From: Sulfurimonas sp.
GTDB taxonomy: Bacteria; Campylobacterota; Campylobacteria; Campylobacterales; Sulfurimonadaceae
Assembly: GCA_003978475.1 (NCBI GenBank)
Contig: QNZR01000232.1
Span: 1 to 22,854 of the forward strand
Direction of reading: 5' to 3'
Length of the DNA: 22,854 nucleotides
Shown in pieces: positions 7,004 to 16,003 of the stretch (positions are counted from its first letter, which is position 1; the number at the start of each line of letters is the position of its first letter). Below the pieces are notes generated by a model, which saw only the letters and a list, made by a program, of their open reading frames with translations, did not search any database and had not been told where the DNA came from. Position numbers and translations under genes: made by a program.

Positions 7004-7561
7004 ATGGCAGAACAGTTTGTCCCATTCATCTTTGTTATTATTATTGTCGTGATGATTTTTGTTATCAATTACAACAAGTTTATTAAATACAAAAACCGTA
7101 TTGAAGCGTCATGGAGCCATATTGACGTGGCGCTTAAGCGCCGTTTTAACCTTATTCCCAATCTGCTTAAGGTGGTATCACAGTACCAACAGCATGAAGC
7201 GGAAGTTTTTGAAAAAACATCTCGAAATTTTCACTCCGGAGTTGACAATGTGGTACAGCGAAGTGCCGAAGAGAGTGAACTCAGCCGCTCCCTTGGCGGT
7301 ATTTTGGCACTGGTAGAGAACTACCCGGAACTCAAAGCCAGTGATAACTTTTTGGCACTACAGCAAAGTCTTTCGGATATTGAGCGGGATATTATGGAGG
7401 CGCGTAATCGGCTTAATGACAATGTGGCACGCTACAATACACTGGTTGAAGCGTATCCGACCAATCTTATTGCCAAAGCATACGGCTTTGAAAAATATGA
7501 CTATTTTACTCTGGAGCTGGCAACACAGCGCGAAGTCCCGCCAGTAGATTTTGATGCCTAA
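7004..7561 (+). CDS. lemA: LemA family protein
   Basis: About 185 residues. One N-terminal membrane helix (about 6-22) is followed by the LemA core: NRIEASWSHIDVALKRRFNLIPNLL, then long helices, a DIERDIMEARNRLNDNVARYN stretch and the ending EKYDYFTLE. Family members form helical bundles anchored in the membrane. Their molecular function is poorly defined. I place the start at ATG 7004 because AGGAG (6992-6996) lies 7 nt upstream; the GTG two codons earlier would be only 1 nt from it. The protein has its own promoter. No TPM-domain or peptidase partner gene, often seen beside lemA, is present here. Confidence 0.88.
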   Translation: MAEQFVPFIFVIIIVVMIFVINYNKFIKYKNRIEASWSHIDVALKRRFNLIPNLLKVVSQYQQHEAEVFEKTSRNFHSGVDNVVQRSAEESELSRSLGGILALVENYPELKASDNFLALQQSLSDIERDIMEARNRLNDNVARYNTLVEAYPTNLIAKAYGFEKYDYFTLELATQREVPPVDFDA

Positions 7562-7563
7562 TT

Positions 7564-7580
7564 TGCTTAATAAATAAGCA
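7564..7580 (+). other. Short inverted repeat after lemA
   Basis: TGCTTA-ATAAA-TAAGCA lies 3 bp after the lemA stop codon. It could form a weak 6-bp hairpin. No T-run follows. A TATGAT hexamer at 7612-7617 could be the -10 of a nirA promoter, but with no supporting -35. Confidence 0.35.
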
Positions 7581-7649
7581 GAACACTGCTAATTATATGC
7601 CTATTAAATAGTATGATTGCACCAATGAAGCCATATCGAGGAACCGACT

Positions 7650-9563
7650 ATGAACGCACTGCAACAAGCGTTTGATGCACGAAATAAGAAACAGAACAAG
7701 ATTGAAAAGACCAAAGTACTCAAAACGCCCCAGGAGGCATTTGCCCTGTTGGAGCAGTATGCGGCACAGGGGTATGACGCTATAGCGGCGGAAGATCTGG
7801 GTTATTTTTTAAAATGTTTTGGCATATTTGATCGCGAGGCAACACCCAGGCAGTTTATGATTCGTGTACGCATTCCCGGCGGACAACTCACTCATGCTCA
7901 GGCCGTAGTGCTAGGTGAGATAGCCCGTGAATTTGGTCAGGACTATATTGATATTACCACACGGATGCAGGTGGAATTGCGTTATATTGCCATTGAAGAT
8001 ATTCCGGAAATTTTTGCCAAACTTGATGCCGTGGGTATCTCAAGCTATCAGACCGGGGTCGATAATTTTCGCAATATTCTAAATGACCCTTTAGATGGAA
8101 TGGCATTTGATAATGTTCTGCCCTCGCAGTCATTACTGCTTAAGCTGCAATCGCTTTTTTTACATCATTACGAGTGGATCAGCGTGCTGCCGCGCAAGTT
8201 CAATACCGGCATTACCGGCTCTTTTGCCAACCGCTCCAATGTTTTTGGTCAGGACTGTGCCTTGGTATTGGCACAAAAAGAGGGACGTTACGGGTACAAT
8301 CTCTACTTGGGCGGTAAGGTGGGACAGATAGCTAAAAGTGCCAATATCTTTTTAAAAGATGAGGCAGAAGTTGTGGCAATGTACGGATCGCTTATGACGC
8401 TGTTTCGGGATTTTGGTTTTCGTGACAACCGCAATAAAAACCGACTCTACTTTCTCATTGAAGCCGTGGGTATGGAGACCATACGCAAAGCGATCTGCAT
8501 GCATGCCGGTATTGCTTTTGCTACGGCCGGTGAAACCTTGACGCAGATGGACAATACGGATCCGGATCAGGGACGTGTGCAGCTTAAAGACGGTACATTG
8601 GCGCTACATGCCGTGGTGCCTTCAGGTATCTTCAGCGGCAGTGCCTTGCTTGAAGCAGCAGATATTGCTGCTACCTACGGTACCGGAGAACTGCGTTTGG
8701 ATGTGGAGCAGAGTCTGTATGTGATGGGGGTCGTGCCGCAGAAGCTTGAAGATGCTTTGAAAGAGCCTTTTTTTCAAACCTATAAAAATATTCATTCTCC
8801 CTATTTCAACCATCTCGTAGCATGTGCCGGAACGGCGCATTGCCCCTATGGTGTGATTGCCGGTAAGTCCGATGCCATAGAAATGTCAGAATATTTAATT
8901 CAGGCGGTACCGCTGGAAGAAGGGCGTATTCGGATGTACTGGTCGGCATGTGTTAAAGGGTGCGGTATTCATGGTGTGGGTGATATCGGATTTGAAGGGT
9001 GCAAGGCAAAAGAGAATGCACAGACGGTACCCGGAGTCCACATTAGCATTGGCGGTAAGCTTACCGGTGAAGGAGAAGAGGGGCATACCGTGATGAAATC
9101 GGTGCCGTTGATTCGTGCGAAGTATTATGTTGCGTCATTAATGTGCGAATACCGTCGCCTTAAAAATCCCCAGGAGAGTTTTGAGAAGTTTCATGACAGA
9201 GTTCTCAGTCAGTATACACGAGCGGGAATTGGATTTATGATGAAGCTTTTAGCCTATGTTCGTATGAAAAATATTGCTCTGGATTTTGGTTTTTCCCCTA
9301 AAGCAGGCACCGGAAAAATAGAAGAATTTGAGATTTTGGATTGGGGGCGGCATTTGTACTACATACTTCTGGGTACGGAGCCTTACAGCAGCTATACCTA
9401 TTTTGCACCTACGCTTAAAGAGTCGCTGAAGCCACCTCATGAGCTCGATATCTCTATTGACGAGAACCTCTCTGAGGTGATCTATAAGATGATTCACCCT
9501 AATCCACAGGAGCGTGCAGAGGTGTTTAGTGAACTTGAGGCACGACTGGATATGTTCGCGTAA
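7650..9563 (+). CDS. nirA: Siroheme/4Fe-4S nitrite reductase, NirA type
   Basis: A 637-residue member of the nitrite/sulfite reductase family that would carry out six-electron reduction of nitrite to ammonium. It has two ferredoxin-like half domains (about 65-125 and 315-370) and two siroheme-binding domains. The 4Fe-4S/siroheme cysteines are visible as C392-x5-C398 and C434-x3-C438. Sulfite reductase is the main alternative; the narB-type gene upstream makes nitrite the more likely substrate. No NAD(P)H or flavin domain is present, so ferredoxin is the probable donor. The start follows GAGGA (7638-7642) at 7 nt. The N-terminal 25 residues are lysine-rich and probably flexible. The stop lies 6 bp from the stop of the convergent ATPase gene. 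Confidence 0.85.
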   Translation: MNALQQAFDARNKKQNKIEKTKVLKTPQEAFALLEQYAAQGYDAIAAEDLGYFLKCFGIFDREATPRQFMIRVRIPGGQLTHAQAVVLGEIAREFGQDYIDITTRMQVELRYIAIEDIPEIFAKLDAVGISSYQTGVDNFRNILNDPLDGMAFDNVLPSQSLLLKLQSLFLHHYEWISVLPRKFNTGITGSFANRSNVFGQDCALVLAQKEGRYGYNLYLGGKVGQIAKSANIFLKDEAEVVAMYGSLMTLFRDFGFRDNRNKNRLYFLIEAVGMETIRKAICMHAGIAFATAGETLTQMDNTDPDQGRVQLKDGTLALHAVVPSGIFSGSALLEAADIAATYGTGELRLDVEQSLYVMGVVPQKLEDALKEPFFQTYKNIHSPYFNHLVACAGTAHCPYGVIAGKSDAIEMSEYLIQAVPLEEGRIRMYWSACVKGCGIHGVGDIGFEGCKAKENAQTVPGVHISIGGKLTGEGEEGHTVMKSVPLIRAKYYVASLMCEYRRLKNPQESFEKFHDRVLSQYTRAGIGFMMKLLAYVRMKNIALDFGFSPKAGTGKIEEFEILDWGRHLYYILLGTEPYSSYTYFAPTLKESLKPPHELDISIDENLSEVIYKMIHPNPQERAEVFSELEARLDMFA

Positions 9564-9569
9564 AAACGA

Positions 9570-10640
9570 TTATTCGCCTTCAATGATGGCCCATTCGCTA
9601 AAGGGAAGCATCTCAACATCGACAAAAGGGTGTTGCAGTGTTGCAGAAGAACTCATGGTCACGACTTTAACATGTGTGACGCCCTGGGTAATCATAAACT
9701 CTTCAATCGGTTCTACCGTTTTAAACAAGACTTCTTCGTTGGCAAAAGGCATGCACAGGACAATGCGCCGCTGAGAGGGAATGTAAAAATCGACCTTGTC
9801 GCTATAGTAGACGCTGCGACCCCGTTTGTGAAGTTCCAAGAAGATGAGGTTCTCAAAAAGCAGACGAAAGTTTTTTTGATGTGTCAGGGCATTTTTAAGT
9901 GCAATATCGCAGAGATAGCTTTTGGCAACGGCACGATCATGATGAAATTTTTTGACATGAAATACGTAGCGTTTTTGTTTGAGGGATACCACGCTTTTGT
10001 AAAGAAGGTCTTTCGACAACTTCCGTTCGGTTTTTAATTTTTCATATATGGCAAAGGTCGAGAGTTTGAGTGTCGGGCTTCTGGCAATAAACAGAAGCAC
10101 GGCAAACTCTATGGCACTTAGACGGTGCTGTAGTGTCTGTTGGAGGTAGAGATGACGCTGATCACTGGGAAGCGTCTGCATGACGGGCAGACCGCCAAGT
10201 TGCAAAAAATGGTTCAAAGCGGTGGAGTCGTACTTCATTTCATAAGCCAAAAATTCCTCGTAATCCAGAGGCATAAGGGTAACGCAGGGCAGGTCAAGAT
10301 CTGCCACGGGAGCTTCGGTCGTCAGCAGTAGCTGCGCAACCGGAGGCAGCGTCAGGGCATTGTGGTAGTTGTCAAGCGCGACAATGTCAATACTCTTATT
10401 GTGGCAATAGCGTGGCAATAGACGGTTGAACATTGCGACATCAATGCGAATATCGCGGCAGTCAATGTAGATATAGGAGAGTTTTTTACATGTCAGCAGG
10501 TATTGTTTAAGCAGGGTGGTTTTCCCAGAAAGACTCACACCGCAGATCTGACAACTGCGTTGATCGAGCTGTACTTTGCGTTCTACGTAACCGTTTACAT
10601 GTAAATTTTGTTTGTAATATTCATCGAGCAGGATCTCCAT
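9570..10640 (-). CDS. AAA ATPase, AAA_14/DUF4143 type, with atypical Walker B
   Basis: A 356-residue protein with a Walker A at 34-41 (GVSLSGKT) near the N-terminus. The Walker B strand (DIVALDN, 85-91) has Asn where a catalytic Glu is expected. The middle part carries the pLDYEEFLAYE and LQLGGLPVM motifs of the AAA_14 group (about 125-153). A winged-helix-like part follows, then a DUF4143-like C-terminal half with FENLIFLELHKRG and KVDFYIP, reminiscent of a PD-(D/E)XK-like fold. The cellular role of this family is not established. The start follows GAGGAG at 5 nt. It is divergent from rpsJ and convergent with nirA. Confidence 0.75.
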   Translation of the reverse strand: MEILLDEYYKQNLHVNGYVERKVQLDQRSCQICGVSLSGKTTLLKQYLLTCKKLSYIYIDCRDIRIDVAMFNRLLPRYCHNKSIDIVALDNYHNALTLPPVAQLLLTTEAPVADLDLPCVTLMPLDYEEFLAYEMKYDSTALNHFLQLGGLPVMQTLPSDQRHLYLQQTLQHRLSAIEFAVLLFIARSPTLKLSTFAIYEKLKTERKLSKDLLYKSVVSLKQKRYVFHVKKFHHDRAVAKSYLCDIALKNALTHQKNFRLLFENLIFLELHKRGRSVYYSDKVDFYIPSQRRIVLCMPFANEEVLFKTVEPIEEFMITQGVTHVKVVTMSSSATLQHPFVDVEMLPFSEWAIIEGE

Positions 10641-10731
10641 CGGGACTCCTCAAAAGATTTTTACAATATTATCATTTCCTTATTAAAAGGAAATAAAATA
10701 AATGAAAAATCTATTTTTACCCCTAAAAACC

Positions 10732-10760
10732 TTGAATCTTATGCTTTTCTTAGCTATAAT
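10732..10760 (+). promoter_or_regulatory. sigma70 promoter of the S10 operon
   Basis: TTGAAT (10732-10737) and TATAAT (10755-10760) are separated by exactly 17 bp. Transcription would begin near 10767, giving a leader of about 50 nt before rpsJ. It is the best promoter match in the window and sits upstream of a 23-gene cluster with no other strong candidate inside. Confidence 0.8.
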
Positions 10761-10776
10761 TCCGCTCCCTTTTATA

Positions 10777-10794
10777 GTTAGGCAGTGATCTAAC
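10777..10794 (+). promoter_or_regulatory. Hairpin in the S10 operon leader
   Basis: GTTAG (10777-10781) and CTAAC (10790-10794) pair around an 8-nt loop. TTATA (10772-10776) just before it can pair with TATAA (10803-10807), which overlaps the rpsJ Shine-Dalgarno. The leader is far shorter than the E. coli S10 leader that L4 regulates. A feedback role is only a possibility. Confidence 0.4.
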
Positions 10795-10817
10795 GAGTTC
10801 TTTATAAGGAAAAAAGT

Positions 10818-11129
10818 ATGGAAAAAATTCGTTTAAAACTTAGAGCTTACGATCATCGTGTACTCGATCGTTCCGTAGCATCTATTGTTGAAGCTGTAAA
10901 GCGTACCGGTGCGGAAATTCGCGGGCCGATCCCTTTACCAACTAAAATTCGTAAATATACGGTTTTAAAGTCGGTTCACGTTAACAAAGATTCTCGTGAG
11001 CAATTTGAAATTCGTATGCATGCACGTTTAATTGACATCGTATCGGCAACCCCGGATACTGTTGATTCATTAATGAAATTAGATTTAGCGCCGGAAGTGG
11101 ATGTAGAAGTCCGCTCTATGGACAACTAG
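10818..11129 (+). CDS. rpsJ: Ribosomal protein uS10
   Basis: 103 residues, the usual length. [17 protein letters not shown] at the N-terminus and the [14 protein letters not shown] loop are diagnostic. It binds the head of the 30S subunit and, as NusE, joins NusB in transcription antitermination. AAGGA at 10806-10810 is 7 nt from the ATG. It is the first gene of the operon, and its stop codon lies inside the Shine-Dalgarno of rplC. Confidence 0.98.
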   Translation: MEKIRLKLRAYDHRVLDRSVASIVEAVKRTGAEIRGPIPLPTKIRKYTVLKSVHVNKDSREQFEIRMHARLIDIVSATPDTVDSLMKLDLAPEVDVEVRSMDN

Positions 11130-11138
11130 GAGTAAACA

Positions 11139-11714
11139 GTGGAATATATTGTTGAAAAAATTGGTATGACACGTACGATTAGCGTACCGAGTACTCCTGT
11201 AACCCTGCTCAAAGTAGTAGATGTTAAAGTGTGTGAAGTGAATGATGGTACGGCAATTGTAGCGTACAGTCGCGGTAAAAAATTTAACAAAACCATAGAA
11301 GGACAGCAGAAGAAATACCATCTTTCTGCCGAGTTCAATCGTTTTGCAACCATGCGTGTCGCCAATACCGAATCGGGTGATTTAGACACCGCTCCCTTAG
11401 GTGAAGCTAGCGTAGTGAAAAGTACTTTCAATACGAAAGGTCGCGGGTTTTCGGGTCCGGTAAAGCGCTGGAACTTCGGCGGTGGTCCTGCATCTCACGG
11501 TCACCGATTTGGTCGTCGTACCGGTTCTATCGGTAATGCAGAATGGCCGGGTCGCGTTATGAAAGGCAAGAAAATGGCGGGTCAATACGGTAACGAACAG
11601 GTGACTGTCAAGAACAAAATTATCTCTTTTGACGCAGAAAACGGTGTATTGGCGGTTGCCGGATCCATTTCGGGTCCAAACGGTGCACTAGGTCGTGTAA
11701 AGGTTGTTAAATAA
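11139..11714 (+). CDS. rplC: Ribosomal protein uL3
   Basis: 191 residues, somewhat shorter than the E. coli protein. The start is GTG, six nt after AGGAG (11128-11132). The loop [14 protein letters not shown] that reaches toward the peptidyl transferase centre is intact. It is a primary assembly protein of the 50S subunit. Its stop overlaps the rplD start by one base (TAATG). Confidence 0.97.
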   Translation: MEYIVEKIGMTRTISVPSTPVTLLKVVDVKVCEVNDGTAIVAYSRGKKFNKTIEGQQKKYHLSAEFNRFATMRVANTESGDLDTAPLGEASVVKSTFNTKGRGFSGPVKRWNFGGGPASHGHRFGRRTGSIGNAEWPGRVMKGKKMAGQYGNEQVTVKNKIISFDAENGVLAVAGSISGPNGALGRVKVVK

Positions 11715-12328
11715 TGAGCGCAATTGTATTAAATGAAAATTTTGAGAAAGCATCTGAGCTAGCACTGCCGGAAAGTTTTTCGGATATTAATCCGCACAAT
11801 CTCTACCTGTACGTCAAGTCGTATCAGGCAGGCATTCGTGCTAACAGTGCATCGACAAAAAGTCGTGCCGATGTTAGCGGTGGCGGTAGAAAACCATTTG
11901 CTCAAAAAGGACGTGGCGGCGCTCGTGCCGGTTCAACACGTTCCCCTATCTGGGTAGGCGGCGGTGTTGCCTTTGGTCCTCGTGCCAATCGTAACTACGA
12001 TCAAAAGGTCAACAAAAAGCAGAAAAAGCTTGCCCTTAAGTTTGCATTGGACGCTTTAGCCAGGGACGGAAAACTCTTTATTGTTGAGAGTATTGAAGTT
12101 GCTTCGGGCAAAACAAAAGATGCCAAGGCTCTGTTTGAGAAAATCGGTACCCGCGATGCTCTATTTGTTAAATCTATTATTGATGAAAAGACATTTTTGG
12201 CATTTCGTAATATTCAAAAAACCTATTTGATTGAAGAGAACGAATTAAATGCATTCTTAGCAGCAACCTATCGCTCCGTCGTGATGGAAAAAGCTGTATG
12301 GGAAAATCTTGTAAGCGAGGCTAAGTAA
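11714..12328 (+). CDS. rplD: Ribosomal protein uL4
   Basis: 204 residues. The arginine/glycine-rich loop with [18 protein letters not shown] and the following [13 protein letters not shown] enter the exit tunnel. In E. coli L4 also represses its own operon by acting on the S10 leader; whether that holds here is unknown given the short leader. The gene overlaps both neighbours by one base. Confidence 0.97.
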   Translation: MSAIVLNENFEKASELALPESFSDINPHNLYLYVKSYQAGIRANSASTKSRADVSGGGRKPFAQKGRGGARAGSTRSPIWVGGGVAFGPRANRNYDQKVNKKQKKLALKFALDALARDGKLFIVESIEVASGKTKDAKALFEKIGTRDALFVKSIIDEKTFLAFRNIQKTYLIEENELNAFLAATYRSVVMEKAVWENLVSEAK

Positions 12329-12609
12329 TGGCAGATATTACAGATATTAAATCAATTATCTATACAGAAAAGACTCTGGGTCTTCAGGAAGAGGGTGTCG
12401 TCGTTGTGCAGACCTCTCCCCGTATGACAAAAACCGGTCTTAAAGAGGTGTTTCGTGAGTATTTTGGTATTGTTCCAACACGTATTAACTCACTAAACCA
12501 GACGGGAAAAGTAAAACGTTTTCGCGGTGTTGCAGGTAGACAAAACAATTTTAAAAAGTTTTATGTCAAATTACCTGAGGGTGCACAAATTGAAAGTTTG
12601 GCGGTGTAA
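12328..12609 (+). CDS. rplW: Ribosomal protein uL23
   Basis: 93 residues. [14 protein letters not shown] and the [19 protein letters not shown] segment are typical. It sits at the exit of the peptide tunnel, where trigger factor and SRP dock. It starts within the rplD stop (TAATG). Confidence 0.96.
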   Translation: MADITDIKSIIYTEKTLGLQEEGVVVVQTSPRMTKTGLKEVFREYFGIVPTRINSLNQTGKVKRFRGVAGRQNNFKKFYVKLPEGAQIESLAV

Positions 12610-12611
12610 TT

Positions 12612-13457
12612 ATGGCGATTAAAATATACAGACCAATAACACCGAGTCGTCGTTTCTATACCAACGTTGACAGCTCGGATATTACAGCAAAAGCATCGGT
12701 ACGATCCCTTCTGGTTAAACTTCCTACGCATGCAGGTCGGAACAACCACGGTCGTATCACATCACGTCACAAACAAGCAGGCGCAAAAAAACTGTATCGC
12801 ATTATTGATTTTAAACGTAATAAATTCAATATTCCCGGTACCGTTTCAACGATAGAATACGATCCATACCGTAACTGTCGTATTGCTCTGATTGCGTATG
12901 CCGACGGTGAAAAACGTTACATTCTTCAGCCGAAGGGCCTGAGTGTCGGCGATACGATTGAATCGGCAGAATCGGGACTCGATATCAAATCGGGTAATGC
13001 GATGAAAATCAAAAATATTCCCATAGGTACCCTGATACACAATATCGAACTCAAACCGGGTAAAGGCGGACAAATGGTTCGTTCTGCCGGCGGAAGTGCT
13101 CAGATCATGGGTCGTGAGGGTAAATATGTTTCCTTGCGTCTTCCGTCATCAGAAATGCGTTACATTCTTGGTGAGTGTATGGCAACGATCGGTACGGTTG
13201 GAAATGAAGAGTTTGGTAATATTGTCATTGCTAAAGCCGGTCGCCAGCGTCACCTGGGGATTCGTCCACAGACCCGTGGTTCAGCAATGAACCCTATTGA
13301 TCACCCGCATGGTGGTGGTGAAGGTAAAACAAACTCAGGTCGTCATCCAGTTACTCCATGGGGTAAACCGACTAAGGGTGCGAAAACGCGTCGTAAAAAA
13401 GCAAGTGACAAACTTATTATTACACGTCGTAAACCAAATGCTAAAAGGGTAGGTTAA
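12612..13457 (+). CDS. rplB: Ribosomal protein uL2
   Basis: 281 residues, close to the usual 270-280. It has the OB-fold and SH3-like core, and the conserved C-terminal stretch [21 protein letters not shown], whose histidine lies near the peptidyl transferase centre. The basic tail [15 protein letters not shown] is present. It is needed for subunit association. Confidence 0.98.
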   Translation: MAIKIYRPITPSRRFYTNVDSSDITAKASVRSLLVKLPTHAGRNNHGRITSRHKQAGAKKLYRIIDFKRNKFNIPGTVSTIEYDPYRNCRIALIAYADGEKRYILQPKGLSVGDTIESAESGLDIKSGNAMKIKNIPIGTLIHNIELKPGKGGQMVRSAGGSAQIMGREGKYVSLRLPSSEMRYILGECMATIGTVGNEEFGNIVIAKAGRQRHLGIRPQTRGSAMNPIDHPHGGGEGKTNSGRHPVTPWGKPTKGAKTRRKKASDKLIITRRKPNAKRVG

Positions 13458-13458
13458 T

Positions 13459-13737
13459 ATGGCTCGTTCAGTAAAAAAAGGTCCATTCGTCGATGATCAC
13501 TTAATGAAAAAAGTACTCAAAGCGAAAGAGGAAAATAACAAAAAGCCAATTAAAACATGGTCTCGTCGTTCGACAATTCTCCCTGAGATGATCGGTTTGA
13601 CGTTAAATGTTCATAATGGTCGCCAGTTTGTTCCGGTATATATTACCGAGAATCATATTGGCTATAAGCTTGGTGAGTTCGCACCAACACGTACGTTCAA
13701 GGGTCACAAAGGCTCGGTTCAGAAGAAGGTAGGGTAA
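13459..13737 (+). CDS. rpsS: Ribosomal protein uS19
   Basis: 92 residues. [18 protein letters not shown] and [12 protein letters not shown] are diagnostic. It works in the 30S head next to S13 near the A site. It is one base from rplB and two from rplV. Confidence 0.98.
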   Translation: MARSVKKGPFVDDHLMKKVLKAKEENNKKPIKTWSRRSTILPEMIGLTLNVHNGRQFVPVYITENHIGYKLGEFAPTRTFKGHKGSVQKKVG

Positions 13738-13739
13738 TC

Positions 13740-14057
13740 ATGGCGAGAGCATTATTGAAGTTTATCCGTGTATCACCGATCAAATCACGTCTTATAGCAC
13801 GCGAAATTCAGGGTATGAATGCCGAAGAGGCGTTGGCAGCTTTAGAATTCACTCCGAACAAAGCGGCTAAAATTATCGCTAAAGTTGTTGCATCTGCGGT
13901 AGCTAACAGCGGTGAAGAAGCAGAAGATTGTGTCATTACATCATGTCGTGTTGACAATGGTCCGGTTCTTAAGCGTTTCCGTCCACGTGCTCGTGGTATG
14001 GCATCAGGAATTCGTAAACCAACAGCACATATTTTAGTAGAAGTAGAGGGCAAATAA
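13740..14057 (+). CDS. rplV: Ribosomal protein uL22
   Basis: 105 residues, near the E. coli length and without a long C-terminal tail. The [16 protein letters not shown] start and the extended hairpin [20 protein letters not shown] that lines the exit tunnel are intact. Macrolide-resistance changes map to this hairpin in other species. Confidence 0.97.
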   Translation: MARALLKFIRVSPIKSRLIAREIQGMNAEEALAALEFTPNKAAKIIAKVVASAVANSGEEAEDCVITSCRVDNGPVLKRFRPRARGMASGIRKPTAHILVEVEGK

Positions 14058-14059
14058 TT

Positions 14060-14776
14060 ATGGGTCATAAAGTTAATCCTATTGGTCTTCGTCTTGGTAT
14101 CAACCGTAACTGGGAGAGCCGCTGGTATCCAAATTTTAAAAATGCACCGGCGAATTTAGGCGAAGATCACAAAATCCGTACATTCTTAAAGAAAGAGCTC
14201 TACTATGCTGGTGTGGCAAACATCATCATTGAGCGTACGGTCAAGCGTCTTCGTGTGACTATTGTTGCCGCACGTCCGGGTGTTATCATCGGTAAAAAAG
14301 GTGCTGACATTGAGAAGTTGAAAAACAAGTTAAAATCTCTTATCGGTAAAGATATCTCTGTCAATATCAAAGAAGAGAAGCGAGCACAGGCATCAGCACA
14401 GCTGGTTGCAGAAAACGTCGCGACACAGCTAGAGCGTCGTATTGCATTTCGCCGTGCTATGAAGAAGGTGATGCAGGGCGCGCAGCGCTCCGGAGCCAAA
14501 GGTATTAAAGTTGCTGTTGCCGGTCGTCTCGGCGGTGCAGAGATGGCACGTACCGAGTGGTATTTGGAGGGACGCGTTCCTCTTCATACACTTCGTGCCA
14601 AAATTGACTACGGTTTTGCCGAGGCACAGACTACTTACGGAATCATCGGTGTTAAAGTATGGATCTTTAAAGGTGAAGTGCTTGCCAAAGGGGTTCCTGC
14701 CGAGGTAAAAGAAGAGAAATCAGAGCGTCGTAGTAAACGTGCTCCTCGACGCGAGACTAGCGGAAAGGCTGAATAA
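14060..14776 (+). CDS. rpsC: Ribosomal protein uS3
   Basis: 238 residues. It starts with [13 protein letters not shown] and has a KH RNA-binding domain with the GKKG loop at 78-81. The C-terminal tail after about 210 is rich in Lys, Arg and Glu and probably disordered. It forms part of the mRNA entry site with helicase activity. Confidence 0.98.
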   Translation: MGHKVNPIGLRLGINRNWESRWYPNFKNAPANLGEDHKIRTFLKKELYYAGVANIIIERTVKRLRVTIVAARPGVIIGKKGADIEKLKNKLKSLIGKDISVNIKEEKRAQASAQLVAENVATQLERRIAFRRAMKKVMQGAQRSGAKGIKVAVAGRLGGAEMARTEWYLEGRVPLHTLRAKIDYGFAEAQTTYGIIGVKVWIFKGEVLAKGVPAEVKEEKSERRSKRAPRRETSGKAE

Positions 14777-14778
14777 TC

Positions 14779-15204
14779 ATGTTAATGCCAAAAAGAACAA
14801 AATATCGTAAAATGATGAAAGGTCGTAATCGTGGTAAAGCACGTAGCGGTCATACCATCGCCTTTGGTGATATTGCGCTAAAAGCGACCGAGGCCGGTCG
14901 TATTTCATCCCGTCAAATTGAGGCAGCGCGTATTACGTCAACACGTCATATTAAACGTCAGGGCAAGATCTGGATTCGTGTATTTCCTGCGAAACCCTTA
15001 ACAGCAAAACCGCTTGAAACTCGTATGGGTAAAGGTAAAGGTCCTGTTGAAAAGTGGGTGATGAATGTGAAGCCGGGACGAATTATTTTTGAAATGGGCG
15101 GTGTTCCTGAGGCGCTGGCGCGTGAAGCGTTAACCTTGGCAATGCATAAGCTGCCGTTTAAAACGAAAATTGTCACACAGGAGATGAGCAATGAAATATT
15201 CTGA
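14779..15204 (+). CDS. rplP: Ribosomal protein uL16
   Basis: 141 residues. It begins [11 protein letters not shown], matching the family N-terminus, so the first ATG is preferred over the one two codons later. [13 protein letters not shown] is the conserved loop near the A-site tRNA. Its end overlaps the rpmC start by 14 nt, and the rpmC Shine-Dalgarno (GGAG, 15180-15183) is inside it. Confidence 0.97.
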   Translation: MLMPKRTKYRKMMKGRNRGKARSGHTIAFGDIALKATEAGRISSRQIEAARITSTRHIKRQGKIWIRVFPAKPLTAKPLETRMGKGKGPVEKWVMNVKPGRIIFEMGGVPEALAREALTLAMHKLPFKTKIVTQEMSNEIF

Positions 15205-15376
15205 TTTGACAGATAAAAGCGTAGCAGACCTTCAAGGCATGCTCAAAGAGAAAAAGACAGAACTTTTCACTTTGAAAATCAAACAAAAGATGATGCAATT
15301 AACAAACACGAGCGAGCTTCGTGATGTTAAAAAGACCATTGCACGCATTAATACAGCGCTAAGCGCTGCTAAGTAA
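15191..15376 (+). CDS. rpmC: Ribosomal protein uL29
   Basis: 61 residues of two long helices. It has [21 protein letters not shown] at the N-terminal half and [14 protein letters not shown] near the end, as expected for L29 at the tunnel exit. It starts inside rplP. Confidence 0.95.
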   Translation: MKYSDLTDKSVADLQGMLKEKKTELFTLKIKQKMMQLTNTSELRDVKKTIARINTALSAAK

Positions 15377-15386
15377 GGGGCGGTTG

Positions 15387-15638
15387 ATGACACATAAACG
15401 TGAAATCCAAGGTAATGTAGTGAAGATTTCAGGCGATAAGACAGCATCTATTGTTGTTGAGCGTCGCGTAATGCATCCGCGTTACCATAAAGTTGTAAAG
15501 CGCTTTAAAAAGTACCTGGTACATGATGAGCGCAATGAGTTAAAAGTTGGCGATGAGATTGTTGCAGTCGAGTGTCGCCCATTATCTAAAACCAAGTCGT
15601 TTCGACTTAAGAATGTGCTAAAAGGGGCTCAGTCATGA
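15387..15638 (+). CDS. rpsQ: Ribosomal protein uS17
   Basis: 83 residues of OB fold with [23 protein letters not shown] and [12 protein letters not shown] use ATG 15387, which lies 6 nt after AAGGGG (15375-15380), rather than TTG 15384, which would be only 3 nt away. It binds 16S helix 11 region early in assembly. The end overlaps rplN by 4 nt. Confidence 0.95.
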   Translation: MTHKREIQGNVVKISGDKTASIVVERRVMHPRYHKVVKRFKKYLVHDERNELKVGDEIVAVECRPLSKTKSFRLKNVLKGAQS

Positions 15639-16003
15639 TCCAGAGTTTTACACGTTTAAATGTTGCAGATAATACGGGTGCCAAAGAGATCATGTGCATC
15701 AAAGTATTGGGCGGTTCAAAACGTCGTTATGCTTCTGTCGGTGACGTGATTGTGGCTTCAGTTAAAAAAGCTATTCCTACCGGCAAGGTCAAAAAAGGTC
15801 AGGTTGTCAAAGCAGTGGTTGTGCGTACACATAAAGAAGTACAGCGTGAAAACGGTTCTTTGATCCGTTTTGATGACAATGCCGCGGTGATTCTTGATGC
15901 AAAACGTGAGCCAATCGGTACCCGTATTTTCGGTCCGGTCGGTCGTGAAGTACGTTATGCCGGTTTCATGAAAATTGTATCACTAGCTCCGGAGGTGGTG
16001 TAA
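15635..16003 (+). CDS. rplN: Ribosomal protein uL14
   Basis: 122 residues, the standard length. [18 protein letters not shown] and [13 protein letters not shown] are diagnostic. It lies on the subunit interface and is the binding site for the silencing factor RsfS. It overlaps both rpsQ (ATGA) and rplX (TAATG). Confidence 0.98.
   Translation: MIQSFTRLNVADNTGAKEIMCIKVLGGSKRRYASVGDVIVASVKKAIPTGKVKKGQVVKAVVVRTHKEVQRENGSLIRFDDNAAVILDAKREPIGTRIFGPVGREVRYAGFMKIVSLAPEVV

Noticed and set aside
7650..9563. Assimilatory sulfite reductase
   Set aside because: The family covers both activities, but the nearby narB-type gene and absence of sulfate-assimilation genes in the window favour nitrite. Not fully excluded.
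9630..10037. 135-residue plus-strand ORF opposite the ATPase gene
   Set aside because: The minus strand encodes the recognisable AAA_14/DUF4143 protein across this span, so the other strand is a shadow.
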